Origin: Onchocerca lupi
Lineage: Eukaryota > Nematoda > Chromadorea > Rhabditida > Onchocercidae
Direction: 5' to 3'
Assembly: GCA_028564675.1 (NCBI GenBank)
Contig: JAOVVO010000135.1
Span: 81,916-145,915, forward strand
Length of the DNA stretch: 64,000 nucleotides
Made by a program: the position numbers and the translations under genes. The notes below the pieces were generated by a model. The model was not told the DNA's origin and made no database searches. It saw only the letters and a list, made by a program, of their open reading frames with translations. Of the stretch, positions 1-14,667 are shown piece by piece. Position 1 is the first letter of the stretch; the number at the start of each line of letters is the position of its first letter.

Positions 1-45
1 AATCAATTGATAATAATTACGTCAAATTATTATTATGAAACTTAC

Positions 46-147
46 GGAAAGCGGTAATACGCCAGTTTGTGTGCGTAATTTTTGAAAGCAATCATGACAA
101 CGAGGATGATCAAAACTGCTACTGATAATCAAATATTCATGATGACG
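46..147 (-). CDS. RING core exon of the RNF220-like gene
   Basis: A 102-nt exon between CTTTTAG (acceptor) and CTTTCC/GTAAGT (donor), phase 0 at both ends. Translation begins RHHEYLIISSS and contains FDHPRCHDCFQKLRTQTG. Placed after FCRFCE it gives C-x2-C-x12-F-x-H-x2-C-x2-C, the RING layout of RNF220 with no gaps. The third ligand is Phe, not Cys. The final C-x2-C of the RING must be encoded to the left of the window. Confidence 0.65.
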
Positions 148-3100
148 CTAAAAGAAAAAAAATGATAAAATTAAATCAAACATTCGATGATTAATCAATT
201 AATAAACTGATTATTTTTTGATAAGCAGCACAAACAAAAGACATATCTTTTTTTAATAACAAGATTTTTATCAGTAAACAAAACTGAAAGAAAATGTTCA
301 AATCTAATCTGTCATTATTCCAATCCCTTACTTCTAAATTACATCATTAGATGACAAATTTTGAACAAGAAAAAAAGATAAAAATTCAGAAATTTCCTCT
401 AATTTATGAAATTAATTTTCTAATTTCAAATATTCAATCATACCAAACAACTTAATTTATCCGTCCTTTTAAAAAATTTTTATTTGATCGATTTTTGCTA
501 AGTTTAATGAAAATAATATTTACCAAAAATAATTTCAAATACTTTGCAAAGTAATTTGAAAAAAAAATAAGAAAAAAATGTCACCTATAATGGCTAAATA
601 AGTAAGATTTATTAAAAAAAAAAAAAAAAAAAGAATGCAATATTATTTTCAAAAAATTAATGATCATTTTCATTTTCCCGTTAGAGACAAATAAAAAATT
701 TGCGTAATATATTTTATTTTATATATTGTTCTAACATCAACTTTTATAAAATTATTTTTTTATTTATTTATTAACAATAAATCATTGAATATCTATTTGA
801 AATATTGTGGAAAACTTTTTGAAAAAAATCAAAAAATAAATGAAACCCAAAAAAAACTACTTTATGCTAAAAAAAAAAAGAATTGTGTAATAAATATTAG
901 AATATATATTTGTATAAAACTTATCATAATGAAAAATTCAAATATCAACAAGTTTTAGTATTAATTTCTTTACTTATTACAGTATAACTAAATGTTTATG
1001 GTATCAGTTTTCACTTCTATTTTACAGCTTTTCGTATAAAAAAAAGCAGTAAAATACATCATATATTAGTAATTGAATTTTACTTCGTCCATTTTTTCAA
1101 TTTAGAAAAATAAAAAAAAGACTATTTCATTTCAAATGATTGCAGTAATTAAAAAAAAAAAAAAACTTTCCTTGCCTGAGTTTAAAAAATCATTTCATTT
1201 TAATGATTTTTAATCAATTTCACATGCTATGAAAGCTATTAATTCTAATAATTTACATAATAAAAAATTCCGAAAATTCCTAGGGAAATTTGTTGGAATA
1301 AATCAAAAATCAAAAATTTAAATAAAACTTAAGCAAATCAATAATTTTTTTCTCATTTAAATTCATTAATTTACTGAAAAAAGCAAGTAGATAAATATAT
1401 TTAATTTTATTGCAAAAAAAAAAAAAAAAAAAGAAGCAAATAAAAATATTTTAAGTTATCGAATAACTTTTCCCCTTCTTTTTTTTTTTTTTTGTATCAT
1501 TTGAATAAATGCGTAAATTTGAAAATGATATTAAAATTAGAATTTGAATTAATTCGAATTAAATATTTGTTGACTAACTCAAACATAAATTACATGTTAC
1601 TTTTGAATTAATTTATTTAAAACTATTCTTTTAATTAAAATATTAAAAATTTAAATTTAATTTATGAAAAAAAAAAGAAAGAAATAAAAATGACTAACTT
1701 CACAAAATCGACAGAAATTACTATTGCCAGGTAATTGCTCATCACATTCATCTTTTTTCACATTTCCATCAGTTAGCAATACCTGTCCTGAATTAGGACA
1801 GGTATTGCTACTAATTGTTGGACGATTTAATTGGCTATTAGAATTTTCTCGACATCCGCGATTTTTCACTTCAAAATTTTGCGTAAAAATGAAATTTGAA
1901 ATATATCATTATCGAATTTTCAGGTTAATTTAATTCACTAAATTATTCAGTGTAGAGAATTGCAACAATTCACAATTTTAAGATATTTTCAAATTATCGT
2001 AATTTAAAAAATTGTCGTAATTTATCGTAATAATGACAAATTAATTATCGCAATAATGACAAATTATCGTAATTAAAAAAAAAAAATTTTCAATTTTCAA
2101 GTGTTTATTTTGGAGCATCATAAATTTTTTCTTTTTTTGATTAAAATTCTGATCTTTTACCATAAAATTTTATATTTTATCGTGAATTTATCAATTATCA
2201 GTTTATCATTTTATCATAAAAATCATAGTTTTATCATGATTAATGTACAAATATGATTTGAAAATTTTATCAAAATATCATAATCTTACATTCAAGCCTT
2301 TTTTGCTGATTTGATCGAATACGTAGTAATTCGTATTCACGTTTATGTCGACATTGTTCAGATATTGGTGATAGTAATAAATTATCCGATGATATTTTAT
2401 GATCTTTTAAACTGAAAAAATTTTTTTTTTTGTAAAAAATTGCGAAAGTTTTTTAAAATTAAAAATTTTAAATATTTGAAATGAAAATTGTAACTCAATA
2501 TAGTCACAAAAGTAATTAATTATAATTGAAAATAAGAGATTACAATTACCTAGCAATATTTTTGATAAGTTTAGCTTTTTCCAATTCGATATGTTCAATC
2601 CAATCATGTTCAGATCCCAATTTTTCATCACAAAGTAAGCAAATTGGATTACCATCTTCATCAGTTTGTAATTCTAAAAAAGAATAAATTTTGCAGACTT
2701 ATCAATTCTCTTCATAATCCGGTGATAATGATAACACACATTATCAGCAGTGTAATTATCATAACATTTCTGTTTATCATTTACAATCATTTCCTATTAT
2801 CAACCACTGTAATGGAACAAATAGATTGTAATCGAAATATTTCATAAATTCGATAATAATAGATAATTAATGATATAGTATCATTTAATCTCTATTTTCT
2901 CGTCATTTCGTTCTAATAATATTATAGCTTAAAAGGTAAATGTCTCATTGTTGCAAATTTTATCAGCAATTATCATTAAATCATAAACAATATTAATCGA
3001 TATCTATCATAATTATAATTAAATGCAAAATTCCATTAAATATACCAATTCGTTCTTTCATTTTCCAATAAATAAAAAATAATATCTCACTAAATTATAA

Positions 3101-6100
3101 TTTTCATCAAAAAAATGAAAAAAAAAAAAGAAAAAATGCAACTTTCTGACTTTTAAAAAAAAATTTAGAATAACTCATGCAAGTGTTAATGCTTGGTAAT
3201 AAAACCTAAAACTTTTCATTAATTTCAAAAATTGATTTATTTCTCAAATTATCAGTTAATTTTATTGAAAATATACAATTTTAGGCACAACAAATATATC
3301 TTAAACTGATAACAACATTATATCGCTAAAATCATTATCAAGGAAAAATAAAATAATTTCTGGTTTTTTGATAATAGTTTACCTATTTATACGCCAAAAT
3401 ATCATCTTTAAGTGATAATCTTAAAATCTTTTTGCTCTTTTTTTACAAATTAATTTATCACTCAAATTATCGATTAATTTTATTGAAGAGATGCGATTCT
3501 GCGCAGAACAAATATATTTTAAACTGATAACAATATCATATCGCTAAATCATAATCACTGTTAAGAAAAAAACGGGATATTTTTTGGCTATCAAAAGAAA
3601 ATTGATAATAAACTAATATTAAAGAAAACTGCCAGAAAACTGATAAAAGTTGAAAATCGATAAACTGATAAAAAAAAAAGAAAAAAAAAACTTAAAACTG
3701 CTAAAGAAAACTACTTGCATACATGTCATGTGTATATTACTGTTCAAATGATAATATTCAAAAATCTCTTTAATCAACTGATTAAGTAATTGATTTATCA
3801 CCAGTCAGTTATTTATCAATTTCAAATGATAATATTTAATGAAATCAAAAATCTTATTCTATGTAATCAATTAATTTATCCCTCAAATTATCAATTCATT
3901 TCATTCAAAAGATATGATTTACTCTTCTTTTTTTGCGCACAATAAATATTCATCATTTACGCTTAATCAATCATAAAAATGACACCAAAAACAAATGATC
4001 CATTCCAAAAAGTTTGTTGTTTGCCTACGTGCATATTTTGTTTATCGTGACAGTAATGCAAATATTGAAGATTTACAATGGCCCCTAATATTTTCGACAT
4101 ATTGAATTATGTGACATTGCATATGTTAATTTTTATGATTTCCAAAATTGACGACAAAAAAAAAAATTTCTTCAATTATCACTTTTCGAGATCACTTCAT
4201 TTTGCATATTTTATTCATTTATTTATTTATTTTGTTTTTTGAATATGATGAAAGCAAATAAACAAATAAAAAGAAGATGTAAAATGTAAATAATTTAAAA
4301 AAAAAAAAAAAAAAACAGAACAAAATCTTGCAAATTTTAATTCAAAAATTGAAAAAATTTGAAATTCACTTTTTTTTTTCTTCCTCTTATTCGGTAAAAA
4401 AAAAGCAATTAAATAAAAAGATGTAAAATTAAAGAAAAAAAAGGTAAGCTTATTAAAAAAATTTTTATTAGATATGTGCAAACAAATAAGTTATAGAAAA
4501 TAAATAATTTTAAAAATTTGATTTTAAAAATTTGAAATGTTCCCCTTTTTTCTTTTCTCTTATTACCTAATAAAATATATTGAATTTGATTAAAAAAATA
4601 ATCTTTTATCAATTAGTAATCATTGAATGCTCGTTGTGATTTTGTTATAAAATTTAGAGAAAAATTTCGAAAAAGATGGAAGATGAATGAATATATAATT
4701 TAAATTTATAATGAAAAATTAATTTTTTAATTAAAGATTATATTAAAAACAGAAAAAAAGGATTCATTTTAAATAATTTCTTACAAAAACCTTCATTTTT
4801 AACAAAATTTTTTTTTTTTTGATATTATAATTGGAAGTTAAAATATTCATTGATTTATTAAAGTTAGTTGAAGAAACATATATAAAGAGAAAATAAAAAT
4901 AATCATAACTTTCATAAGCATACTATTAATTTAATATATTTGTATTAAAAATTTTCAAAAATAAAACTTTTTGGAATTGATAAAATGAATTTCTTAAATT
5001 AAAAGTGATCGAATCGATGATACTATACTATCATTGAGCGAATTGAAATGAATAAAAATCTATTTTCGATTATTTCATTCCTTTTTTTTTAATTTTGAAA
5101 TTTTTTTTTTTAAAATTTCAATTTCTCTTTCTGTTATTTATGAGAAAATGTAACAATTCATTCAATCATTCGACGCAATTTATAAAAATTATTTTTCATT
5201 TCTTTCGCCTATTACTTCGAGTCGAAAAATTCAATGGAAGAAAACGATGAAAGAAGATAATGAGAAATACGGTACGACAAAAGAAATTACTTAATTTGCA
5301 TTTCCAGTATCATTTCCGGTAATTTGATAGTTTCAATATCATTTCTGGTAATTTGCATTTCTGATATCCATTTAAAATAGATCAGCAAACAGGATAGAAT
5401 TGTTAAGAAATAAAGAAAAATGCGGGTAAGCGTTAGAGAAAACTTAATTATTTATACAAATAAAATTTCAAAAAGATGATACCGCTATTTATAAAATTTT
5501 CTAAGATCTAAACAGTTTAAGGGAACAATAAAAATTGTTTGTTCAACAATTATGCAAATTATATTACTTTATATTTTATTTCTAATCACGCTATTCCTTT
5601 TTTTTTATCATTTACGAGTAATATTTGCTTGTCTAATAAGAGCTCGTCCAATAAGGAATATATACTGCTTAATGTATGCGCAATTCAAGATTTAATTGTG
5701 TGGTAAAATCAGAATGCAATAATTGACGGCCTGATTATTCAGATCATTCATTTAAATGTAAATATTAATAGCAAAAGATATGCGAGACATTTATTATTTG
5801 TAAAATTTGTGATAAAATTACGAATTTATCGATAAAAATGTAAATACTAATTAGCATTAATTAATGATATATACTAAATTCATTTTATTGAATTATTTCA
5901 TTAGCATTTTACAAAATTTAAAATGGTAATTCTTTTTGGAAATAATTTAAAATTTTGCAATAAATTTACAATATATTGAACTTGCAATAAATTTTATGCA
6001 ATAAATCTAATCAATAATTTCAATTTTTTTTTTTAATTTTTGATAAATTCATTTCAGTTCAAAATATTTCAATTATCATGAATCTATTTTAATTTTTGAT

Positions 6101-9100
6101 TACAAGTTTTCTTTTCAATTTCCAATAATTTCATTTAAATTCAATTATATCTCAATATACTTCAATTTTTTTTTCCAATTTTGATAATTTTCTTTTCTAT
6201 CACATAATCAAACATCTATTTTACCATTTAATAATACATCTAATTTTCTTTAAATTCAAAATATCACATAAAATCACACATCTCTTCCATTCAAACATTT
6301 ATAATTCTATTAATTATGCTATTTTTATTTATCGATTAAATTAAGAATTTTCATGATAAATTGGAAATTTCACAAATTGACAACAATCTTTCGCATAATA
6401 TCAAATTGTTAAAACGAAGTTCGAAAATTAATAGAAGTCGTAAAAGGATTTCGAATGAATGATTTTCGATTACTCATGGGAAATTTACAAAAGTGACAAA
6501 TAATAATGTGGAAAGGCCATGGTCACCAAAATTTGATGGCAATTTATGGATAGCAATAGTCCTGATGGCACAAAATTTATTTTTATTGCTTTCAATTTAA
6601 CTTAATCAAAAATTTTAAATTAAATAATTAAAATTTATCTCATTGAAGATAAATCAACAAAATTTGATTTCATTTAAGACCATATCAAATATATTTATTT
6701 TCAATTTGTATAAATTTTCAATAAAATAATTTCGAAAATTTATAAACTAAATGCTTGATTTTATCAAAAAAAAAAAAAAATTTTTTTTCAATATTCATAA
6801 TTTCTACTTCGTCAAATTTTCCAATAAAATAATTTTTGAAAAATTTTTAAAATTCTTATAAATAAAAAATATAATTTAAAGAAAATTTATATTATACACT
6901 AATTTAATCAGTTTCTTTTTTTTTTTTGAAATAATTTCAAGTTCGTATTAATAGTATTTTTCCAAGATATCACATAATTGGATTTGCTGTTCTTGAATTT
7001 GATAATTCCAAAATTCGATATGATTTTCGAGTCATATTTTACATTTAAGTCATGAGATCAGAATTTGAAATTTTACGATTATTTTATAAAACAATCATTT
7101 AGGGTTCCGAATTTCTCCAAATCATGAGTTTTTCATCGCTTCATCTATCTATGATTTACAGAATAATCATTTCAAAATTTCGGAAATTTTCAGATCATAA
7201 TTAACCACCCCATTTATGCCTTTTATAATTTCTGGAATAATTCTTCAAAACTCCGGAATTTTTCGAATTATGATCACTTCCACTTTTGGTATCTATTCAT
7301 AATTTCTGAAATAATTATCGGAATTCCCGGAATTTCCCCATTATTTATCGTTTATTTTATGTGTGAAATAAATCAGAAATAAGGGTAAAATTGTCCCTGA
7401 AATTATGTAAAATTTAAAAAAACAGAAAAAAATTATCAGTAATTATCAATGGATCTTTTCTGCAATAAAAACGATCCATTTCATTCTAATTACTTACATA
7501 TTTGCTTGTTTTATATTAAATTTCAGGAAATTGTTGTTTTATATTAATTTTGGGAGATAAAAGACAGAGAGAGAGAAGAGAGAGAGAGAGGGAGAGAGAG
7601 ATTTTGATTTGATAATATCAAATAAAATTTAACAATTTTAAATTTATATTAATTTCGGGAAATAAAGAAATAAAGAGAGGGAGAAAGAAAGAGAGAGATG
7701 CGTGATATTTGATTTGTTAATATCAAATAAAATTTAACAATTTTAAAATCAATATTATCCCAACCAATGATATATTGTTTCCCGGGAGAAACGAAGAAGA
7801 AGACGAAGAAGAGACGAATAAAATAATCATTCTTTTATTGCCAATGAAAAAAAATTTTCTCTTTATTCATTTATTTTAATCTCTAAAATATATATTTGAT
7901 CTAATTACTCAAATATATATATATATATATATATTGGAAATTTTTGATTTAAAGAAAATTAAATTAAATTTCATTTTTTTTTTAAATTTTTCCCCCTCCT
8001 TCTTTCTCCTTTTTTTTTTCTTTCATCTTTTTATATATTCTTACGAAAAAAAAAAATTAAATTAAATTCGATTAATTTTATATATATTTTATTCCTCTCT
8101 CTCTCTCGCTCTCTTTTGCACTTGTTGTCTTTTTATATATTCGTGTAATAAAAAAAAAAAAAAATTAAATTAAATTATTTCAAATATATAAAAAAAATTG
8201 TGTTTTATTAAAAAGAAATATATACATTGGAAAAAATAGATGAGAATTCGAAGATTTCGTTTCTTTTTTTTGTTTTTTAATTTAGATCAAAAAAAAAGTA
8301 ATAAATTTAGTAATTTATGATTGACAAATTTAGGATGATCGGTAAATGTTAACTAAATGAAAGACGAAATTAAACGATTAACTCATTAATTATGCAATTT
8401 AGGTTTTTCAATTCGAAATAGTAAAAATTTATGGAATAACAAAGCAAATACCGCTTGAAAAAAGAAACCTTTTTTCGGAAATTTATTGCAAATTAGCAAT
8501 AATAGTATTATTGCTTCCCATTTTTTTCATTTTGCCTTCTTTTATGACTTCATTAATGTCTTAATGTGAGAAATTGCATCATGATTTATCTCATTTGACC
8601 TTTGACCTAATGCTGATGATATTTTTATCATTATTCCTATTGATGTTTTACCACTACTTTTTTTGTTTTTGTTTCTTGTATATAAATTTATTACTGATAA
8701 AATTTCATGCAAATTTCATATAATTTTCTTTGTAATTAACAAGAAATACATAGTCCGTATATTGATTCACAATTTTAATTACATTTTAATTCATAATCCA
8801 TATATTCATTTAAAAAAAACCAGCCTATTTTATTCAAAATATATTTATTCTTATTTAATTTTATAAATGAAATTAGCATTATACGATTACTTTACATATA
8901 AAATGAATAACTTAATAAATAATTTATGGTACAATATTAATTTTCAATTTTTTGACGAAACCTATTGCTAAATGGAGTATGTAAGTTTTATTGGAGAAAA
9001 ATTATATACTATGAAATATTACAGTATTTTTACAGTAATATGAAAAATATAGCAATTGATTTTTTTATACTCTACTCATGCGTAAATTTACAATAATCAT

Positions 9101-10950
9101 TATCGTCTTCAAAGTTAAATATAAAAAATGAAATTTTTGCACAAACACAGGCAAAAATGTAATGCATGCATACGCAAACATGCATAAACAATTTTGCAAA
9201 TTTAAAATTATATTTAAATCCCTAAAATCATTTTTTTTTTAGTGGAAAAAAAGTAAGATTTCAATTTTTGCAAAACAAATTTTGTCCTTCAAATTTTTAT
9301 TTCATTTTTCAAATATCAATTTTTTCTCTTTTTTTCCCATTTGAAATATATTTCTTTTTTTTTTTTTTTTTTTTTGAAAAAACTAAATTTTTAGTTTTAA
9401 TATTATTTCGAAAGAAACGAATAAGATTGAATAGTTGACAATTTTTAAAGCAAATAACTCCCAATTCGGTAATAAAATACTTCCTGATAAGTTTGATTTT
9501 TCTTTACACTTTTTTTTTTGACAGCATATACAGGAAAATATCAAAACAAAACGATAAATAACCGATAAAAAAATTTTGCAAAAATGAAAAAAGAAAAAAT
9601 TTTTCAAATTTTAAAATTGAATATTTTCAATTTTTTCTCGAAAAAAAAAACGAATGAAAAAATTTCAATACAATTGAGAGAGTTGAAGAGAAGGATAAAA
9701 TGAAGTTCCTTTTTTATTCTTTTTTTTTCAACTCCGGATGAAATCTCAGGAGAATTTTTTAAGTTACGAGAATTATTGATGTTGCCGCTCTTTATTTGAC
9801 CCTTCTGATGAACTCACCAATTTCCCGCACTTCGTTAAAACTTTTCACACTTGGGAATTAAAAGAAATTTGACAAAAATTGAGTCAGTTAAATTCGAACT
9901 TATTTCAATCAATCAAAAAATATTCGCATTTTCAAATCTTTTCCAGTCTTCTCGAAATGATCAAATTCAACTTTGTTGGTGTGAAAAATTATTAGCAAAT
10001 TCAGTTTTCATTTCTTTTTCCTTCAATAATTTAATTCATCAAATATATCTGAAAATTTAAAAAAGAAAAACAAAAAAGAGAGTTATTAAGAATTTTGAAT
10101 TCGTATTTTTCGTAATTTAATTTCATGATATCTTTGGAAAAAAAAATCCATTCAAATAAGCAAGAGATTTATTCATTTTTTTTTCATTTTGCAAATTTTA
10201 AATTTTTAATCTTCAAATTTAAAATTGTTTCGCTTTAAATTAAAATGAATTCAAAACAAAAAAGAACAGTCGTTTATTTAAATTTTTAAAAAAGTATCAA
10301 AATAATTTCTTCCTTTTGAAATTTCGCAGAAATCATAATGTAAAACAAGATTTCAAAAAATAATAAATACATGCATAAAATGTTTTTCAAATCAAATTTT
10401 TTTTCATTGAAATTCATAAAATTATTCTCAAAAATATTTCCATTTAAAGAAAATAAATTTATTCGAATAATATTTATGAAATAAAAATTTTCCCAATAAT
10501 ATTGATCAATTTTTTTAATCAATTATTTACCGATAAATTAATGATGGATACATAAAATTATGGAATGAAAGCTAGAATTGATATTAAAATTTATAGAAAT
10601 AAAATTTGCCAATTTTAAATTATCTCAATAATATCGATTAACTTTTAATTAATTATTAATGATAAATTAGTAATAGGTATCTTATGCAATAATTGGACCA
10701 AAAATTTTATAAACATTACAAATTGAATTTTCCAAAAATCTTTCGCACAAATTTCTTACGGTATTCGCAAATCATTCATTTCACCCGTTTTTTTTTTTTT
10801 TTTTTTTTAGTTCATTTTATCGGTTTTTCGATTTTTAAAACACAATTTTATGTGTTGCAAATTTACCAATAAAGTTGATGTAACCTTTGTGTCAGGTAAA
10901 TATTATTGTTGATCGAATACGGATGTATGCTCCCTTACACTTCAATATGC

Positions 10951-10984
<34 letters not shown>

Positions 10985-13900
10985 AAATAAAAATTTCAAA
11001 AAATAATTTCAAAAAAAAAAAAGAAAAATTTACTTTAAAAAAAAACATTTCTGACGAAAAGAAGAAAGAAAACGAAAGATGACAAACATTAATGAATTTC
11101 CTGAAATATTTCAAAAAAGAAGAAAAACTGCCAATAACCTTTTCGTTTACGATGAAAATACGGTTTACTTTAAAAAAAAAGAAAAAAAAAGAAAAAAAGA
11201 AAGAAAATTTGCAAAAAATACTTTCAAAAAAAAAAAAGAAAAATTTACTTTAAAAAAAAATTGCAATTCTATTTCAGTAATAGGATTTTTCTGATGATTG
11301 TTTATTAATTTTGCTTATTTTAATTACAGGCTAAAAATATATTTATTCAATTTAAATTGCATGAAAATTAAATTTATCAAATTTCATAATTTTGGCAATT
11401 TAAGCATGTATTAATAAATTAGATCATTATCTTTTTTTCGATTAAAATGATTATTTACGAAAATTTAATTAATAGTAATTAATATTATCTATATAAATGC
11501 TAATAAATGATAAATGACGCTAAGTGATAAATTAGATTTAGAAAGTAATAAATTAAGAAGTTTATTATTTCATTTAAAATATAATTACCGATTGGAAATA
11601 TTCTTTAATTTTAATTACTTATTTATGATTAAAATTATAGATAAACTTTAAATAGTAATTTATTGCCACTTGATGATGACGTGACAATAATTAAAAGAAT
11701 CTTAATTAATGAATATGGAATATGATTAAATGAGGTTGTAAAATGTATGAAGTTTGATAAATATCTTATCTTCTGCTTATCTGTCGTTAACACTTTTTTT
11801 TCTAAATATTTGATAATAACATTTTAAAAATAAAATCAATTGATGCCTAATATGGAATAATAAAATTGGATGTAAATCATACAAATTTTTAAAAAAATTT
11901 AAAATTTAAAGAATCATTCAAACATCATTAACAAATTAATTGAATATTCTTTCAAACAAAAATATTAATTAATTATATCGCTTTTTAACTAATTATTAAA
12001 TCGATCGATATTGATTGAGCAAATTTTATTGAAATATTTCTACTCGTTTACTTTTTTTTTTTGCCTTATAATTTTTTCCAGATTAAAATATACTTTTGAT
12101 AAAATTAATAAAAATCTATAAACTTAAAAAAAAAGTTATTTTATTGAAGAATTTCTGATTTTAAAATTCGATAAAAATCGATGTAATGAAAATAAAACTT
12201 AAATATTGAAAAAAAAATAAAAGAATAAATGAAAGTCGATAAGTCCAAGCAATAAATAAAATAAGCAAACATTATTTATTCAATTCTATCATACATTATT
12301 TTGTTCGGATAACTTTTTGTGTACTAATTATTTAATTTGACTATTACTAATTTCATAAATTGTAGCTTATCAGATATTTAATTATTGATTTCGTAAGTTA
12401 TAGTATATTAGTTTTCTGTCTTTTTTTTTTTTTTTTTTAAATATACTCATAAAATTTGTAGGGACAGGTGTGCTTTTACCATTTCTAAATGATTCGACCT
12501 TCGACCTCATTTATTTGTCCAATTTTCTTGACAACACGAAAAAACGACAAAGTCATGTGTCATCAGGTAATAAACTAATTTATTATCCTGAATTTTTGTT
12601 TTGTCTTTCCTCTTTTCTTTGGTAATTCATCTCGATAAACCTTAAAGTTGTTTGGTGTAAGGTTATGACGTAATCATGGTACCATTCAATTATCACCTGC
12701 TTCCTCTTTTCTTTATTACAAAAGTATCACTTAACATCATTCAAGAAAAAAAAAGGAAGCAAATTTTTAGATATTTTCAGATATAATTTATCGAATTTTT
12801 AGATATCAGATTTTAGATTTTAATTGTAAACATTTTTAGATTTAATTACTGGTTAAAATTACTGGTAATCACTGATTACTGATTAGCTAGATTTCCATTT
12901 CAATCTTTAAGTTCTTGAAAATTTTCATAATTTTTTTATCCAATAAGAATTTTAATATAACTAACAAATTTATTCCAAATATTTATGTATTTTTTTCAAT
13001 ATAATCTATAAAATTATTCTAAAAAAAATTTTATAATCTAAATATTCCGCTTAGTGTAATATTTATTAGCTTAAACCTATGATTTTTACTTAAAAATAAC
13101 TAAACAATTTAAATGCAAAGAAAAAAAAAGAAATTTATAATATTTAAAATAATTCCAATATAAGTTAATCATTTGGGAATTATTTATAATACAAATATAA
13201 TTCTTTATTTTTCATTTTTTGAAACTATAAAATGATAAAATCAGAGTTTTGAATATTTTTTAATAAATTAGGGTAATAAAAAGTATTTTAAGTCAATTTA
13301 ATAAGTTTACAACAACATCGAATATTTTATTCGGTTGATATTATTGTAAAAACTTATGAAATTATCATAATTTCAATTACAAAATTATCAGAATTTTCAA
13401 TTATAAACTCTTATAATTGATAATTAATACTAAAACATCACGTGTTACTTTTTTTTTAAAAATCAATATCATGAAAATTAAATTTTTTCAAAATTAATTT
13501 AAAATTTCCCAAACCAGAATTTTCTAAATTTAATTTTCAATTAACTTTTTCTTTTTTTTTTTAAATTAGAATTACTATATCGCCTGAGATGCATTTTAAA
13601 GTCTACAGTAATATTGAACATTTCCACTTTATGGTAATTACTAAAGTTTCAAATTATTTCAATGTAATTTGTACGTATTAATTAGTAACATTAATTATAT
13701 GTATTAATTTTTCTTAATTAGTCATGCAAAATATCAGAAAATATTATCCCTTATAATTGACACGTAACACGTAACACGTGATATATTACTTCTGTTTACG
13801 ACAAAATGAACTTCCTAAAATGAGAAATCCCTCAAATCCTATTTTGCAATCGTATATTTGACCACTTGTAAAGAACCAATAACAATACTTAATGACCCTC

Positions 13901-14636
13901 AACTGATCCTTTAACCCCCTGGAGAGGAAAAATAAGTTCTTGAGTAGTAGTAATAGTGGTAGTAGTTGCAAAAGTTATTCAAAATATCTTTCCTCTCTTT
14001 CTTTTTTTCTCTATCCCTCTCTCTCGTCTCTCTCTCTCTTTCTTCATTATACGATTTGATGATATACAATTATTGGATTTATATAAATTGGTTATTGAAT
14101 TAAAATTTCAATGGTGTGAGAAAATAGAAATTACACCTTTTTCATGTTATATTTCATTCTTTTGATCTTATCGTAACTTTTAAAAAAAATTTGCATTTCC
14201 ATTGAATAAATTATTAAATATCATTGGTTTATATGTTGCTAATTAATAAACTTCAAATAAGGATTAATTATATTTTCGATAAAATTTAAATTCCAATTAA
14301 ATAAATTATTGAATACCGTTGATTTATATATTGTAATTAATTTCTCTTAATTTAAAATTCTTCAAAATATTAATTCTATATCAATTAACTAAAAATAGTA
14401 TAGCTAATAATTTTTTAATTAATATTTCTTTCAATAATATAAAATAATTTAAATTACTAAGTTTTTTTTTTCAACTAAAATAATATTCGATCATCGAATA
14501 TTTGGACAAAATAAAAGATGATATTACTATCATATCATTATCACCCAAAAAAATCTTCATAAAAGGTAATATTATTAACTTATAAGAATATCATTATAAT
14601 CTTTTATCATATCAAGAACATCACTATAATTTTCAA

Positions 14637-14667
<31 letters not shown>

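Noticed and set aside
9936..9990. Plus-strand exon-like piece SSRNDQIQLCWCEKLLANS after TCTTTTCCAG
   Set aside because: The acceptor is good and the peptide looks protein-like, but no donor, partner exon or domain could be found, so it cannot be supported.
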